Below, one piece after another: positions 1 through 6,280 of a DNA stretch of 6,633 nucleotides (the stretch's first letter is position 1; each line of letters opens with the position of its first letter). The position numbers and the translations under genes were made by a program. The stretch is from Myxococcales bacterium (GTDB lineage Bacteria; Myxococcota; Polyangia; Polyangiales; Polyangiaceae), in contig JAGQIY010001230.1 in assembly GCA_020430865.1 (NCBI GenBank), positions 1 through 6,633 on the forward strand, written 5' to 3'. Under the pieces are notes generated by a model that did no database searches, was not told the origin of the DNA, and was given only the letters and a program-made list of their open reading frames with translations.

Positions 1-60
1 CGCTTGCCTGGTCCCCAACGCCATCGGGGCGGAGGATACTCCCAGTCCCGCGCCGGGGCC

Positions 61-98
61 AAAAGCCTCAGCTCGCCGACACGTGTGTCGAGGCCTTT
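61..98. other. Terminator-like or operator-like inverted repeat upstream of the lipoprotein gene
   Basis: The outer arms AAAAGCCTC (61-69) and GAGGCCTTT (90-98) pair with one mismatch. Nested inside is a perfect dyad, CGACAC-GT-GTGTCG (77-90). The A-rich left flank and T-rich right flank look like a weak bidirectional intrinsic terminator, which would insulate the downstream gene from whatever lies left of the window. It could instead be an operator, since it lies 48-77 bp before the first start codon. The rest of 1-137 shows no convincing gene: all three plus frames are open from the edge, but none is clearly supported as coding. Confidence 0.3.
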
Positions 99-137
99 CT
101 GGGCGTCAGGACTGGCGCTCCCCTGGCGACTCCGCGC

Positions 138-1685
138 ATGCTGAATGTCATGAGTCGGAGATGGTCGAGCGCTCGCAGCGCGTGCTGGTTGGTCCTTGGA
201 GGCGTGTGCTTGACGACCTTCTACGCCTGCGACGTCTACGACTCGTCGCTGCTGGTCCCGGAGGGGACTGGAGGCGCTGGCGGTGTGAGCGACGCGGGCA
301 GCGACGTCAGCAGTGGAGGAGGCGCCGACAAGCAGCCGTTCTGGCCGCATCAGACTGGCAACGGCTGCGACACGCAGGGCGTTCCAACGGCCGATCAGCG
401 CCCAGCCGTGGACGATGGTGACGATCTCACCCCCCTCTACCTCGGGATGAACTCCATCCGCTTCGGAAGCGCGAAGGACGACAAGGCGCGCACACCGGAT
501 CCGGACGCCTGGAAGTCGCTTGGTTTCGACCTGGACGGGCGCTGCACGAACTCGCCGAGCTGCACTGGCGGCCCAGCGGAAGCCAGCTGCAAGAACTCGA
601 AGGGCTCGGCCGACGACGGAGTCGACTGCCGGGACAACGCGTTCGGGGGCTTCTTCTCGGCCATCGATCAGATCCCTGCGCTGGTGCCGTTCGGTTTCTC
701 CGAGGCGCACTGGAACTGCGCGCTGCTCCACGGTGAGTACAGCATCCTGTTCAAGATCTCGGGCTACAACGGCACGCTGAATGACCCGAAGGTGCGGGTC
801 GATCTCTACTCCTCTGACGGCGCCGAGGCGATCTCCCACAACATCTGTGGCACTTCGGGATCTGGATTGCCGAGCGACTGGTACAACAACGCGGCCTGGC
901 TGGAGTTCGACCCATTTCGCATTTCCGCACGGTACCTAACGAAGCAGACAGGCTTCGAGAAGGGCACGTTGCCGGACTCCATCTACGCCGACGCCGACGC
1001 CTACGTGAGGAACGGCTACCTGATCGTGCAGCTACCGGACCCCACCGAGCTCTGGTTCAACGGGGCACGCGGAGGAGGCCACTCGACGGGAACCCGCCTG
1101 GTGATCCATCGCGGCGTCATCGCAGCACAGCTCGTCCTGGGCTTTCAGGACGAGAACTGGACCATTCCAGCAGGCACGCTGGGCGGAGTGGTCAAGCCGA
1201 GCGAAGTGGTGGCCGGTCTGCGTGAGGTCGGGATGTGCGAGAACCTGTGCGGTGCCGATCGACCGCTGCTCGACTACCTGGATCGCCGCGCGGACGCCTT
1301 GCTGGCTGGGGACCCGAACCCCGACGCCGAGTGTGATGGACTCAGCTTGGGTATCGGCTTCACCGCCAAGGAAGCCACGCCGGGCAAACCGGTGGACCTG
1401 CCGAACCCCACCGAGTGCAGTAGCTCGCCCCCTGGCGCGCCGCCCGTCGGCTGTTCTTGTCCTTGCTCTGGCTCCGGGGGAGCTGGAGGTAGCGGAGGCA
1501 CGTCGGGGAGCGGCGGAGGAGCTGGAGCTGGCGGCGGAGGCGCAGGAAGCGGCGGCAGTGGGGGAACGACTGGCGGCAGCGGCGGCAGCGCGGGCACGAC
1601 CGGCGGCAGCGGCGGCGCACCGACGGGCGGAAGTGGTCCTGGCGGCAGCGGCGGAAGCCCGGGCAGCAGCGGCGCCGGCGGCTGA
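138..1685 (+). CDS. Putative Cys-rich lipoprotein with long Gly/Ser-rich C-terminal tail (unknown function)
   Basis: A 515-residue exported protein of unknown function. A basic n-region (RRWSSAR, 7-13) and a hydrophobic stretch (16-30) end in FYAC, giving a probable lipidation Cys31. The -3 Phe and -2 Tyr are not a textbook lipobox. Asp at +2 would favour inner-membrane retention if the Asp+2 rule applies here. Residues 43-63 are a Gly/Ser/Asp linker. The core (about 77-427) has 11 Cys and motifs such as GFDLDGRC (129-136) and GLSLGIGF (401-408), which I recall from uncharacterised myxobacterial paralogues; this is memory, not a search. GCSCPCSG (438-445) adds a C-x-C-x-C cluster. Residues 445-515 are nearly all Gly/Ser/Ala/Thr and end without a hydrophobic anchor, so this is not a MYXO-CTERM protein. 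The start could be ATG138 or ATG150; neither has a clear Shine-Dalgarno site, and the frame is open to the window edge. The signal peptide supports a start here. Probably co-transcribed with the downstream transporter gene. Confidence 0.8.
   Translation: MLNVMSRRWSSARSACWLVLGGVCLTTFYACDVYDSSLLVPEGTGGAGGVSDAGSDVSSGGGADKQPFWPHQTGNGCDTQGVPTADQRPAVDDGDDLTPLYLGMNSIRFGSAKDDKARTPDPDAWKSLGFDLDGRCTNSPSCTGGPAEASCKNSKGSADDGVDCRDNAFGGFFSAIDQIPALVPFGFSEAHWNCALLHGEYSILFKISGYNGTLNDPKVRVDLYSSDGAEAISHNICGTSGSGLPSDWYNNAAWLEFDPFRISARYLTKQTGFEKGTLPDSIYADADAYVRNGYLIVQLPDPTELWFNGARGGGHSTGTRLVIHRGVIAAQLVLGFQDENWTIPAGTLGGVVKPSEVVAGLREVGMCENLCGADRPLLDYLDRRADALLAGDPNPDAECDGLSLGIGFTAKEATPGKPVDLPNPTECSSSPPGAPPVGCSCPCSGSGGAGGSGGTSGSGGGAGAGGGGAGSGGSGGTTGGSGGSAGTTGGSGGAPTGGSGPGGSGGSPGSSGAGG
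1470..1682 (+). repeat. Low-complexity GGC/GGA/AGC repeat encoding the Gly-rich tail
   Basis: This tract encodes residues 445-515 of the lipoprotein. It consists of imperfect GGSGG units, with a clearer repeat of about 30 bp at 1566-1595 and 1596-1622 (TTGGSGGSAG followed by TTGGSGGAP). Codons vary between units (GGC, GGA, GGT, GGG), so the peptide is conserved better than the DNA. The plus strand is strongly G-rich with many GG runs, so two-quartet G-quadruplexes and replication slippage are possible. Such tails usually act as flexible spacers on exported proteins. Confidence 0.8.
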
Positions 1686-1724
1686 GTGAACCGAGAGGCT
1701 GGCTGGTCTCGAGAGCTGGCCGCC

Positions 1725-3035
1725 ATGGAGTGGGCCAGCGAAAGCAACTATTCTCCCGCGGGTTCAATGCACGAGAAGGGTTGGGTTCAGGCGCTGGGGC
1801 CTGGGTTGCTGTTCGCTGCCGCAGCGGTCGGGGTCTCGCACCTCGTGCAGTCGACGCGCGCCGGCGCGCTGTTCGGCCTCGGCATGTTTGGCGTGATGCT
1901 GCTGGCCAACCTCACCAAGTACCCCGCGTTCCGCTTCGGTCAGCAGTACGCCGCCGCGACGGGCACGTCTCTGCTCGAGGGCTATCGCCGCCAGGGCCGC
2001 TGGGCGCTCTGGCTGTACGCGCTCTTGACCTTGCTCACGATGTTCACGGTCCAGGCAGCGGTGACCTTCGTCACCGCCGCGCTGCTGGTGGCGACGCTGA
2101 AGCTCAAGCTGAACCTGATCGTGGTGAGCGGGGGCCTGATGGCGCTGTGTGCTGCGCTGCTTGGCATCGGGCACTACCGCTGGCTCGATCGCGTCACGAA
2201 GCTGCTGGTCGGCGTACTCACCGTGACCACCCTGATCTCCACCGCGCTGGTCCTGCCGCGCGTCGCCTGGGGCTCGCTGCTGGACGTGAGCGCGCCGTTT
2301 GCAGCCGGCAAGCCAGCGGTGCTCTTCGCTGCTGCGTTCATGGGCTGGATGCCCTCCGCCATCGACGTTGCCGTGTGGCAATCGCTTTGGGTCCTGGCTC
2401 GCCGCGACGACACGGGTCACGTGCCCACGGTGCGCGAGTCGATGATCGACTTCCACATCGGCTACGTGGGCACGGTGCTCCTGGCCGCCTGCTTCATGCT
2501 CATGGGTGCTGGCGTGATGTTTCACACTGGCAAGAGCTTCGCGGAGTCGGCGCCGGGCTTCGCGAGTCAGGTCATCAGCCTGTACACCGAGACGCTGGGT
2601 GGCTGGGTCGGGCCCTTGGTGGGGGTCGCTGCCTTCGCCGTCATGTTCTCCACTACGCTCACGGTGGTCGATGGCTTTCCACGTGCGATCTCGGTGCTCG
2701 TGGCGCGGCTCAGGGGCCCCGAGGAGGCTGGTCACGATGAACAGGACGAGCGCCCTCAGCGCATGAGCTACTGGACCGCGATGGCGGTGTTGTTCATCGG
2801 CTCCTGCGCGGTGATCTCGCTGTTTCTGAAGAGCCTCAAGGGAATGGTCGACGTCGCGACCACACTCAGCTGCCTCACGGCGCCCCTCCTGGCTCTGCTC
2901 AACCACCGCGCGGTCAACGGCGCCGAGGTGCCCGAGGAAGGCCGTCCGAGTCCCTGGCTGCAGTGGCTCTCGCGGCTCTCCATCGCCTTTCTCTTCGTCT
3001 TCGCGCTCGGATATCTCGGTCTCCGCTACAGCTGA
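1725..3035 (+). CDS. Nramp-family (MntH-like) divalent metal transporter with atypical metal site
   Basis: A polytopic inner-membrane protein of 436 residues with about 11 hydrophobic helices (near 25-47, 48-66, 93-121, 130-149, 155-177, 194-216, 239-265, 290-317, 350-370, 373-393 and 414-433), matching Nramp length and topology. It aligns without gaps to the E. coli MntH TM1 region as I recall it: GPG (25-27), AGA.FG after TM1, and ATGTSL against ATGKNL. Nramps import Mn2+/Fe2+ with protons. Here the TM1 DPGN motif reads GVSH (36-39), and TM6 has MPS (209-211) where MntH has MPH, so the substrate is uncertain. The conserved-looking context (GVSHLVQSTRAGA) suggests a distinct subfamily rather than decay. 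ATG1725 was chosen because GAGAG lies 9 nt upstream. Alternatives are GTG1686, directly after the preceding stop, and ATG1767, which still precedes TM1. It follows the lipoprotein gene on the same strand with a 39-nt gap, so co-transcription is likely. Confidence 0.85.
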   Translation: MEWASESNYSPAGSMHEKGWVQALGPGLLFAAAAVGVSHLVQSTRAGALFGLGMFGVMLLANLTKYPAFRFGQQYAAATGTSLLEGYRRQGRWALWLYALLTLLTMFTVQAAVTFVTAALLVATLKLKLNLIVVSGGLMALCAALLGIGHYRWLDRVTKLLVGVLTVTTLISTALVLPRVAWGSLLDVSAPFAAGKPAVLFAAAFMGWMPSAIDVAVWQSLWVLARRDDTGHVPTVRESMIDFHIGYVGTVLLAACFMLMGAGVMFHTGKSFAESAPGFASQVISLYTETLGGWVGPLVGVAAFAVMFSTTLTVVDGFPRAISVLVARLRGPEEAGHDEQDERPQRMSYWTAMAVLFIGSCAVISLFLKSLKGMVDVATTLSCLTAPLLALLNHRAVNGAEVPEEGRPSPWLQWLSRLSIAFLFVFALGYLGLRYS

Positions 3036-3038
3036 TCC

Positions 3039-3662
3039 TCAGTGCAATGACGTCTCCTCGAGCAGCTCGAGCGCGCGCTCGCGCCAGGGCTCGGGAGGAT
3101 TATCCGCAAGGAATGATTCCAGGCTGCTGCGAGCGGCCTCGGGCTGCCCGCTCTGCTTGAGGTAGTGCGCGAGCGCTAGCCGATGGTTCGGTTTGGCTGA
3201 TTCCCTCACCAGCCCCGTCATCAAATCGGCTGCGTCTCCCGGGCGACCGTCTCGACTCAGCACCTCCGCGTACTCCAGCGCGGCGGTGTAGTCGCGGTAG
3301 CGCGGGTCGACGCGCATCAGACGATCGTAGAGGTCGAGGGCGCGGCGAACGTCGCCAAGCTCGACCGCACAGCGTGCGTGGCCGTGGAGAGCTCGTGGCC
3401 TACCGGGCTGTACCTCCAAGACACTCGCGAACAGCTTCACCGCCTCGCCGTACGAACGCTCGCGTTCGAGGCGATCCGCCATGTCGAGCTGGCGCTCCAC
3501 CGGATCGAAGCCCTGGAGCTTGCTCCAGGCCACGTACAGCACGCTTCCAATCGGAAAGCCGAGCACGAGCAGGAAATACCAGTAGAAGGGCGCACGACGC
3601 TTCGCGGCGTCGTACAGGCACCACAGCGTGAGCAGCATGAGCGCAAAGGAGAACAGCCGCAC
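3039..3662 (-). CDS. Membrane-anchored tetratricopeptide-repeat protein
   Basis: A 207-residue protein. Two N-terminal hydrophobic segments (about 2-19 and 26-47) are separated by a short basic loop (AAKRRAPFYW), resembling the PLDc_N-like hairpin found on some bacterial TPR proteins. From about 55 onward it is soluble and helical, with roughly four TPR units: near 58-91 (SYGEAVKLFASVL), 93-120 (LGDVRRALDLYDRLMRVDP), 127-158 (GRPGDAADLM) and 161-190 (GQPEAARSSLESFL). TPRs are protein-interaction scaffolds, so a role as an assembly or adaptor protein at the inner membrane is likely, but no partner is indicated. The start is GTG at 3660-3662 with AGG 8 nt upstream; an internal ATG (residue 9) would remove much of the first hydrophobic segment. 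Its end lies 3 bp from the transporter stop, and it diverges from the receiver-PATAN gene. Confidence 0.82.
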   Translation of the reverse strand: MRLFSFALMLLTLWCLYDAAKRRAPFYWYFLLVLGFPIGSVLYVAWSKLQGFDPVERQLDMADRLERERSYGEAVKLFASVLEVQPGRPRALHGHARCAVELGDVRRALDLYDRLMRVDPRYRDYTAALEYAEVLSRDGRPGDAADLMTGLVRESAKPNHRLALAHYLKQSGQPEAARSSLESFLADNPPEPWRERALELLEETSLH

Positions 3663-3694
3663 CCCAGGAACCTACAACGACTCTGACCCGCTCG

Positions 3695-3757
3695 TCGGCA
3701 TGCAAACCAACGCGCCTCGCTTCGCTCCAGCCACCGCGGAGATTGAGCGCATGCCGA
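3695..3757. promoter_or_regulatory. Inverted repeat in the divergent promoter region (TCGGCATGC / GCATGCCGA)
   Basis: Perfect 9-bp arms at 3695-3703 and 3749-3757 lie in the 160-bp gap (3663-3822) between the divergent TPR and receiver-PATAN genes. Each arm contains the self-palindromic GCATGC. The two GCATGC centres are 51 bp apart, close to five helical turns, which suits a pair of same-face protein sites or a looping operator. A weak extended -10-like element (TGGTAGCCT, 3796-3804) lies nearer the receiver gene, with no convincing -35. No promoter stood out for the TPR gene. Confidence 0.35.
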
Positions 3758-3811
3758 TCAACCGGCTCGAAACTCTCGTTTGCTGGGCCCCGCGTGGTAG
3801 CCTGCTTTTCC

Positions 3812-3815
3812 GAGG
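3812..3815 (+). promoter_or_regulatory. Shine-Dalgarno GAGG deciding the TTG start of the receiver-PATAN gene
   Basis: GAGG lies 7 nt before TTG at 3823-3825. No ATG exists near the beginning of the domain, and the receiver's first strand begins only five residues into the protein. The next alternative, GTG3838, would cut into that strand and has no comparable site. This supports a rare TTG initiation codon. Confidence 0.6.
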
Positions 3816-3822
3816 CTGAAGC

Positions 3823-4581
3823 TTGAGCAAAGGGCGAGTGCTGATCATCACCAGTGACGAGGAGCTGTGCCTCTCGCTGCAGCGCGCGCTGATCAAGGCG
3901 GATTTCCGCACCGAGACGGCGGCCTCCGCCATCGATGGCTTTGCGGCAGCGGTCGAGTCCCAGCCGCACTGCGTGATCTGCGACCTCTACCTGGATGACA
4001 TCGAAGGCACCTGGGTGATCGCCAAGCTGCGCTCGGAGCGAAGCGAGATCGCGATGGTACCGACGCTGATCCTGGGTGATGCATTCGACCTGGATACGGC
4101 GCTCCAGGGGCTTCGCTCGGGTGCGGACGCTTACTTGCTCAAGCCGATCACCGAGAAGGCCATCGTCCACCAAGTGGAGGCCCTGATGCGACTCGTGACG
4201 CGCATCCGCGAGCGCCGCGACTCGTTCCTTCCTCCGAGCAGCCTTGGTCCCCTGGCGCTGCGCGGAGATCTCGAGCAGATGAGCCTCGCCACCGTGTTGA
4301 TGGTGATCGAGATGGAGCGACGGAGTGGGCGCCTCACCATCACCACCGGCGGCGATCCGGAGGTCCGCGCGGCGTTCACCATGGCCCAGGGCACCTTCGT
4401 CGAGAGCACACTGGATGGGCGCCCGCTCGAGCTGAAACGGGTGCTGCGCGAGGTGCTGGGGTGGCAGCGCGGGCGCTTCTGGTTCGCGCCCTCCACGGAT
4501 TCCGCAGAGCCCAACTCTCGGGGCACGATCGGCGGCATCCTGCTCAACGTGATGCGCGAGCTGGACGAAGAAGCCCGCTGA
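3823..4581 (+). CDS. Response-regulator-like receiver fused to a PATAN (DUF4388) domain
   Basis: A cytoplasmic protein of 252 residues. Residues 4-125 are a receiver domain: VLII strand (6-9), phospho-acceptor-like Asp54 in CDLYLDD, Gly62, and LKPI with Lys107. The acidic pair normally at the end of strand 1 aligns with Thr10-Ser11, followed by Asp12-Glu13, and the conserved switch Thr/Ser after strand 4 is Gly85. Phosphorylation at Asp54 may therefore be impaired. Residues 145-222 fit PATAN/DUF4388: LRGDLEQMSLATVLMVIEM, SGRLTI (168-173), a G.FV.. segment, then a helix and GRFWF (217-221). PATAN proteins are bacterial signalling adaptors, common in myxobacteria and cyanobacteria; there is no DNA-binding domain. 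The gene diverges from the TPR gene and converges on the kinase gene, with 8 bp between stop codons. A functional link to that kinase is inference only. Confidence 0.88.
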   Translation: MSKGRVLIITSDEELCLSLQRALIKADFRTETAASAIDGFAAAVESQPHCVICDLYLDDIEGTWVIAKLRSERSEIAMVPTLILGDAFDLDTALQGLRSGADAYLLKPITEKAIVHQVEALMRLVTRIRERRDSFLPPSSLGPLALRGDLEQMSLATVLMVIEMERRSGRLTITTGGDPEVRAAFTMAQGTFVESTLDGRPLELKRVLREVLGWQRGRFWFAPSTDSAEPNSRGTIGGILLNVMRELDEEAR

Positions 4582-4589
4582 ACCGGGGA

Positions 4590-6023
4590 CTACAGGCGCT
4601 CGTCGAAGACGTCCGTCTTGGGCTTGGGCTTCGGCTTCGGTGCAGGCGGCTGAGCGCGGCGATTCGCCCACGCACGCTTCTCCGCTTCGGTGGGCTCACG
4701 GACCTCGGGCGACGCAGCCGCACTGGCTGACGCGGAAGCGGAGGCTGCCGGCTCGGTCGGCTCCTGCTTTGGCTCTTCCGCCTCTGGCTTGGCTGCGACC
4801 TTCGGCTCCTCGGCCTCGGGCTGCGCCGGCTTGGGCTCCTCGGCGGCGGGCTGCGTCGCAGGCGCGGGTTGCGCAGCGTCCCCACCTCGGGTGAAACCCC
4901 AGACCGTCGCGATCAGGCCGACTGCCACCGCCGCGATGGCGATGTACAGCGGCGTGCGCCGCTCCTTGGGTTTGTCCTGAATTCCCGTGGCGCCAAACGC
5001 TGTCGCCGTCGCGTGGGTGTCGCTGGGGCGTCCGTTCACGGACACCATCGACGGGCGAGGTGGCTCCATGTGGCTCACCGTGCGTGCACGGCCTCCACCT
5101 TCGAGGATGCGCACGACACGAGCCGCTGACGCGATGCCCATATCGCCAGCGAACGGCCCGAGGTCCATGGCCAGCTCGCCCACGGATTGGTAGCGCTTCG
5201 CAGGGTCCTTCTCGAGGCACTTCGCGACGACGGGCTCTAGCTCCTCGGGCAGATCTGGACGCACGATGCGCATCGGGGGCGCAGTGTTCTCCAGCACCAA
5301 CGCGCAGAGCTGGGGCATCGAGTCGGCCACGAAGGGCAAGGTGCCCGTGAGCATCTCGTAGAGCACCACGCCGAGCGACCAGACGTCGGCGCGAGCGTCG
5401 ACGTCGCGCGCGGAGCGCATCTGCTCCGGGGACATGTAGAGCGGTGAACCCATGGACACTTGGGTCTGAGTGAGACTGGACACACCCATGTCCGACGTGA
5501 CCTTGGAGATGCCGAAGTCCAGCACCTTGGCCACCGGGGATCCGTCGCCGCTGCGGGTCAGGAAGATGTTCGCTGGCTTGATGTCACGATGCACGACGCC
5601 AGCGGAGTGAGCCGCAGCGAGCGCCTCGCACACCTGCAGGGTGTACAGCGCGGCGAGCCCGATATCGAGTGGCCCCTCGGACTCGACGATGGCGCACAGG
5701 TCCTTCCCCTCCAGGTACTCCATGACCATGTAGGGCGAGCCCGTATCCTCCATCGTCCCCACGTCGATGACGCGGGCGACATGTGGACTCTTGATACGGA
5801 CCGCAGCCTGAGCTTCCCGGAGGAAACGAGCCGCGGTGTTCTCGTGCTTCGCGACCGCTGGCAGCAGGAACTTCAGCGCAACGCGGTCGTTCAGGACGAT
5901 GTGAGTGGCCTGGACGACGACGCCCATTCCACCGGCACCGAGCACCTTCTCGACACGATATTTCCCGGCGAGCACGTCGCCAGGTTTGACCTCTACCTCG
6001 ATGTCTTCAGCGACTGCGCTCAT
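4590..6023 (-). CDS. Hanks-type serine/threonine protein kinase with C-terminal membrane anchor
   Basis: A 477-residue PknB-like kinase with a complete catalytic core (about 22-285). It has the Gly loop GAGGMG (29-34), VALK with Lys51, helix-C Glu70, HRDIKPAN (145-152, catalytic Asp147), DFG (169-171), an activation loop rich in Ser/Thr, MSPE (197-200) in place of APE, and DVW (213-215). It should be active. A linker (about 290-355) precedes one membrane helix (358-376). The outer tail is low-complexity: AEEPK repeats, an Ala-Ser run (426-438) and KPKPKPK (463-469), ending in FDERL. It has no PASTA, TPR or other recognisable sensor domain. The start is ATG6023, with AAGGA 9 nt upstream. A longer reading to TTG6053 is unlikely because that codon overlaps the predicted -10. 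Myxobacteria carry many such kinases; the substrate is unknown. Confidence 0.93.
   Translation of the reverse strand: MSAVAEDIEVEVKPGDVLAGKYRVEKVLGAGGMGVVVQATHIVLNDRVALKFLLPAVAKHENTAARFLREAQAAVRIKSPHVARVIDVGTMEDTGSPYMVMEYLEGKDLCAIVESEGPLDIGLAALYTLQVCEALAAAHSAGVVHRDIKPANIFLTRSGDGSPVAKVLDFGISKVTSDMGVSSLTQTQVSMGSPLYMSPEQMRSARDVDARADVWSLGVVLYEMLTGTLPFVADSMPQLCALVLENTAPPMRIVRPDLPEELEPVVAKCLEKDPAKRYQSVGELAMDLGPFAGDMGIASAARVVRILEGGGRARTVSHMEPPRPSMVSVNGRPSDTHATATAFGATGIQDKPKERRTPLYIAIAAVAVGLIATVWGFTRGGDAAQPAPATQPAAEEPKPAQPEAEEPKVAAKPEAEEPKQEPTEPAASASASASAAASPEVREPTEAEKRAWANRRAQPPAPKPKPKPKTDVFDERL
4767..4844 (-). repeat. Three AEEPK-type repeats in the kinase tail
   Basis: AEEPK occurs at kinase residues 394-398, 404-408 and 415-419, in DNA units of 30 and 33 bp. 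The units differ at synonymous positions (for example CTTCGGCTCCT against CTTGGGCTCCT on the plus strand). This is a Pro/Glu/Ala/Lys stalk predicted outside the membrane, suited to spanning the cell wall rather than sensing a ligand. Confidence 0.75.
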
Positions 6024-6032
6024 TGACTGGTT

Positions 6033-6037
6033 TCCTT
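6033..6037 (-). promoter_or_regulatory. Shine-Dalgarno AAGGA of the kinase gene
   Basis: On the minus strand AAGGA lies 9 nt before ATG6023. It is among the strongest ribosome-binding sites in the window and fixes the kinase start at 6023 rather than at the upstream TTG. Confidence 0.75.
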
Positions 6038-6052
6038 CACCACAGCCTTCCA

Positions 6053-6082
6053 ATCTTAGGGTTCTGGCCCCCGCGCTCGCAA
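6053..6082 (-). promoter_or_regulatory. Candidate sigma70-type promoter of the kinase gene
   Basis: On the minus strand TTGCGA (6077-6082) and TAAGAT (6053-6058) are separated by 18 nt. Each matches four of six consensus bases, including the key A2 and T6 of the -10 box. Transcription would begin near 6046, giving a leader of about 22 nt that contains the AAGGA site. The coherent spacing supports it, but this is a motif call only. Confidence 0.45.
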
Positions 6083-6089
6083 GGAAGAG

Positions 6090-6104
6090 TCCGGCCAGGC
6101 CGGA
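6090..6104. promoter_or_regulatory. Perfect 15-bp palindrome TCCGGCC-A-GGCCGGA upstream of the kinase promoter
   Basis: Two exact 7-bp arms flank one central base, 7 bp upstream of the candidate -35 and centred near -51 of the predicted start, a usual position for an activator dimer. On the plus strand it is followed by GTTTTG, so it could also fold as a short hairpin with a T run. No plus-strand gene lies just upstream to need a terminator. Read on the minus strand it is followed by CTCTTCCTT, a poor terminator tail for the gene ending at 6341. Confidence 0.4.
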
Positions 6105-6217
6105 GTTTTGTAGGTGAACGGATCAGGTGGCGGTGCCTTGAGCACCCCGACCGTCGCGGCAGAGCTGATTGCATGGACAGCGGGCGGAGGGTGTCGAACT
6201 ACAGATACCCACATCTG

Positions 6218-6280
6218 GGCGCGCCCTCGCCTGATACGTGCTCGGTCTCCACGCCGCCGCTGGCGGCAACGAGGCGCGCC
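6218..6280. repeat. Nested inverted repeat between the kinase and the right-edge gene
   Basis: GGCGCGCCCTCG (6218-6229) faces CGAGGCGCGCC (6270-6280), complementary apart from one extra C. Between them GCCGCC-GCT-GGCGGC (6253-6267) is a perfect hairpin. Two smaller stems lie nearby: GGTGC-N5-GCACC (6132-6146) and CAGAT-N6-ATCTG (6202-6217). No T tract follows on the minus strand, so a standard intrinsic terminator is not shown. It may structure the 3' end of the transcript from the gene ending at 6341. Otherwise the gap 6105-6340 holds only a doubtful 44-residue minus-strand frame (6199-6333). Confidence 0.45.

Noticed and set aside
113..128. GG-N10-GC element resembling a sigma54 promoter before the lipoprotein gene
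   Set aside because: It would start transcription at about 139, after ATG138, and GG/GC pairs at this spacing are common by chance in such GC-rich DNA.
1470..1685. MYXO-CTERM or other C-terminal sorting signal on the lipoprotein
   Set aside because: The protein ends in GSSGAGG with no hydrophobic helix or terminal Arg cluster.
1274..1747. Minus-strand Pro/Leu-rich frame (PPLPPLPP pattern) opposite the Gly tail
   Set aside because: It is the reverse reading of the GGC/AGC repeat. The plus-strand tail belongs to a complete exported protein.
1764..2906. Minus-strand open frame of 380 codons opposite the transporter gene
   Set aside because: It is His/Gln/Arg-rich with no domain, and arises because high-GC codons on the plus strand leave few stops on the other. 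The plus-strand reading has 11 coherent membrane helices.
3057..3081. Overlapping palindromes CTCGAGC-A-GCTCGAG and CGAGCGCGCGCTCG just after the transporter stop
   Set aside because: They fall inside the TPR gene and follow from encoding ERALELLEE with favoured GAG/CTC/CGC codons; no T tract follows, so a terminator is not supported.
3400..4671. Minus-strand open frame of 423 codons spanning parts of three genes
   Set aside because: It crosses the TPR, receiver-PATAN and kinase genes in a frame without recognisable motifs; all three of those have strong domain evidence.
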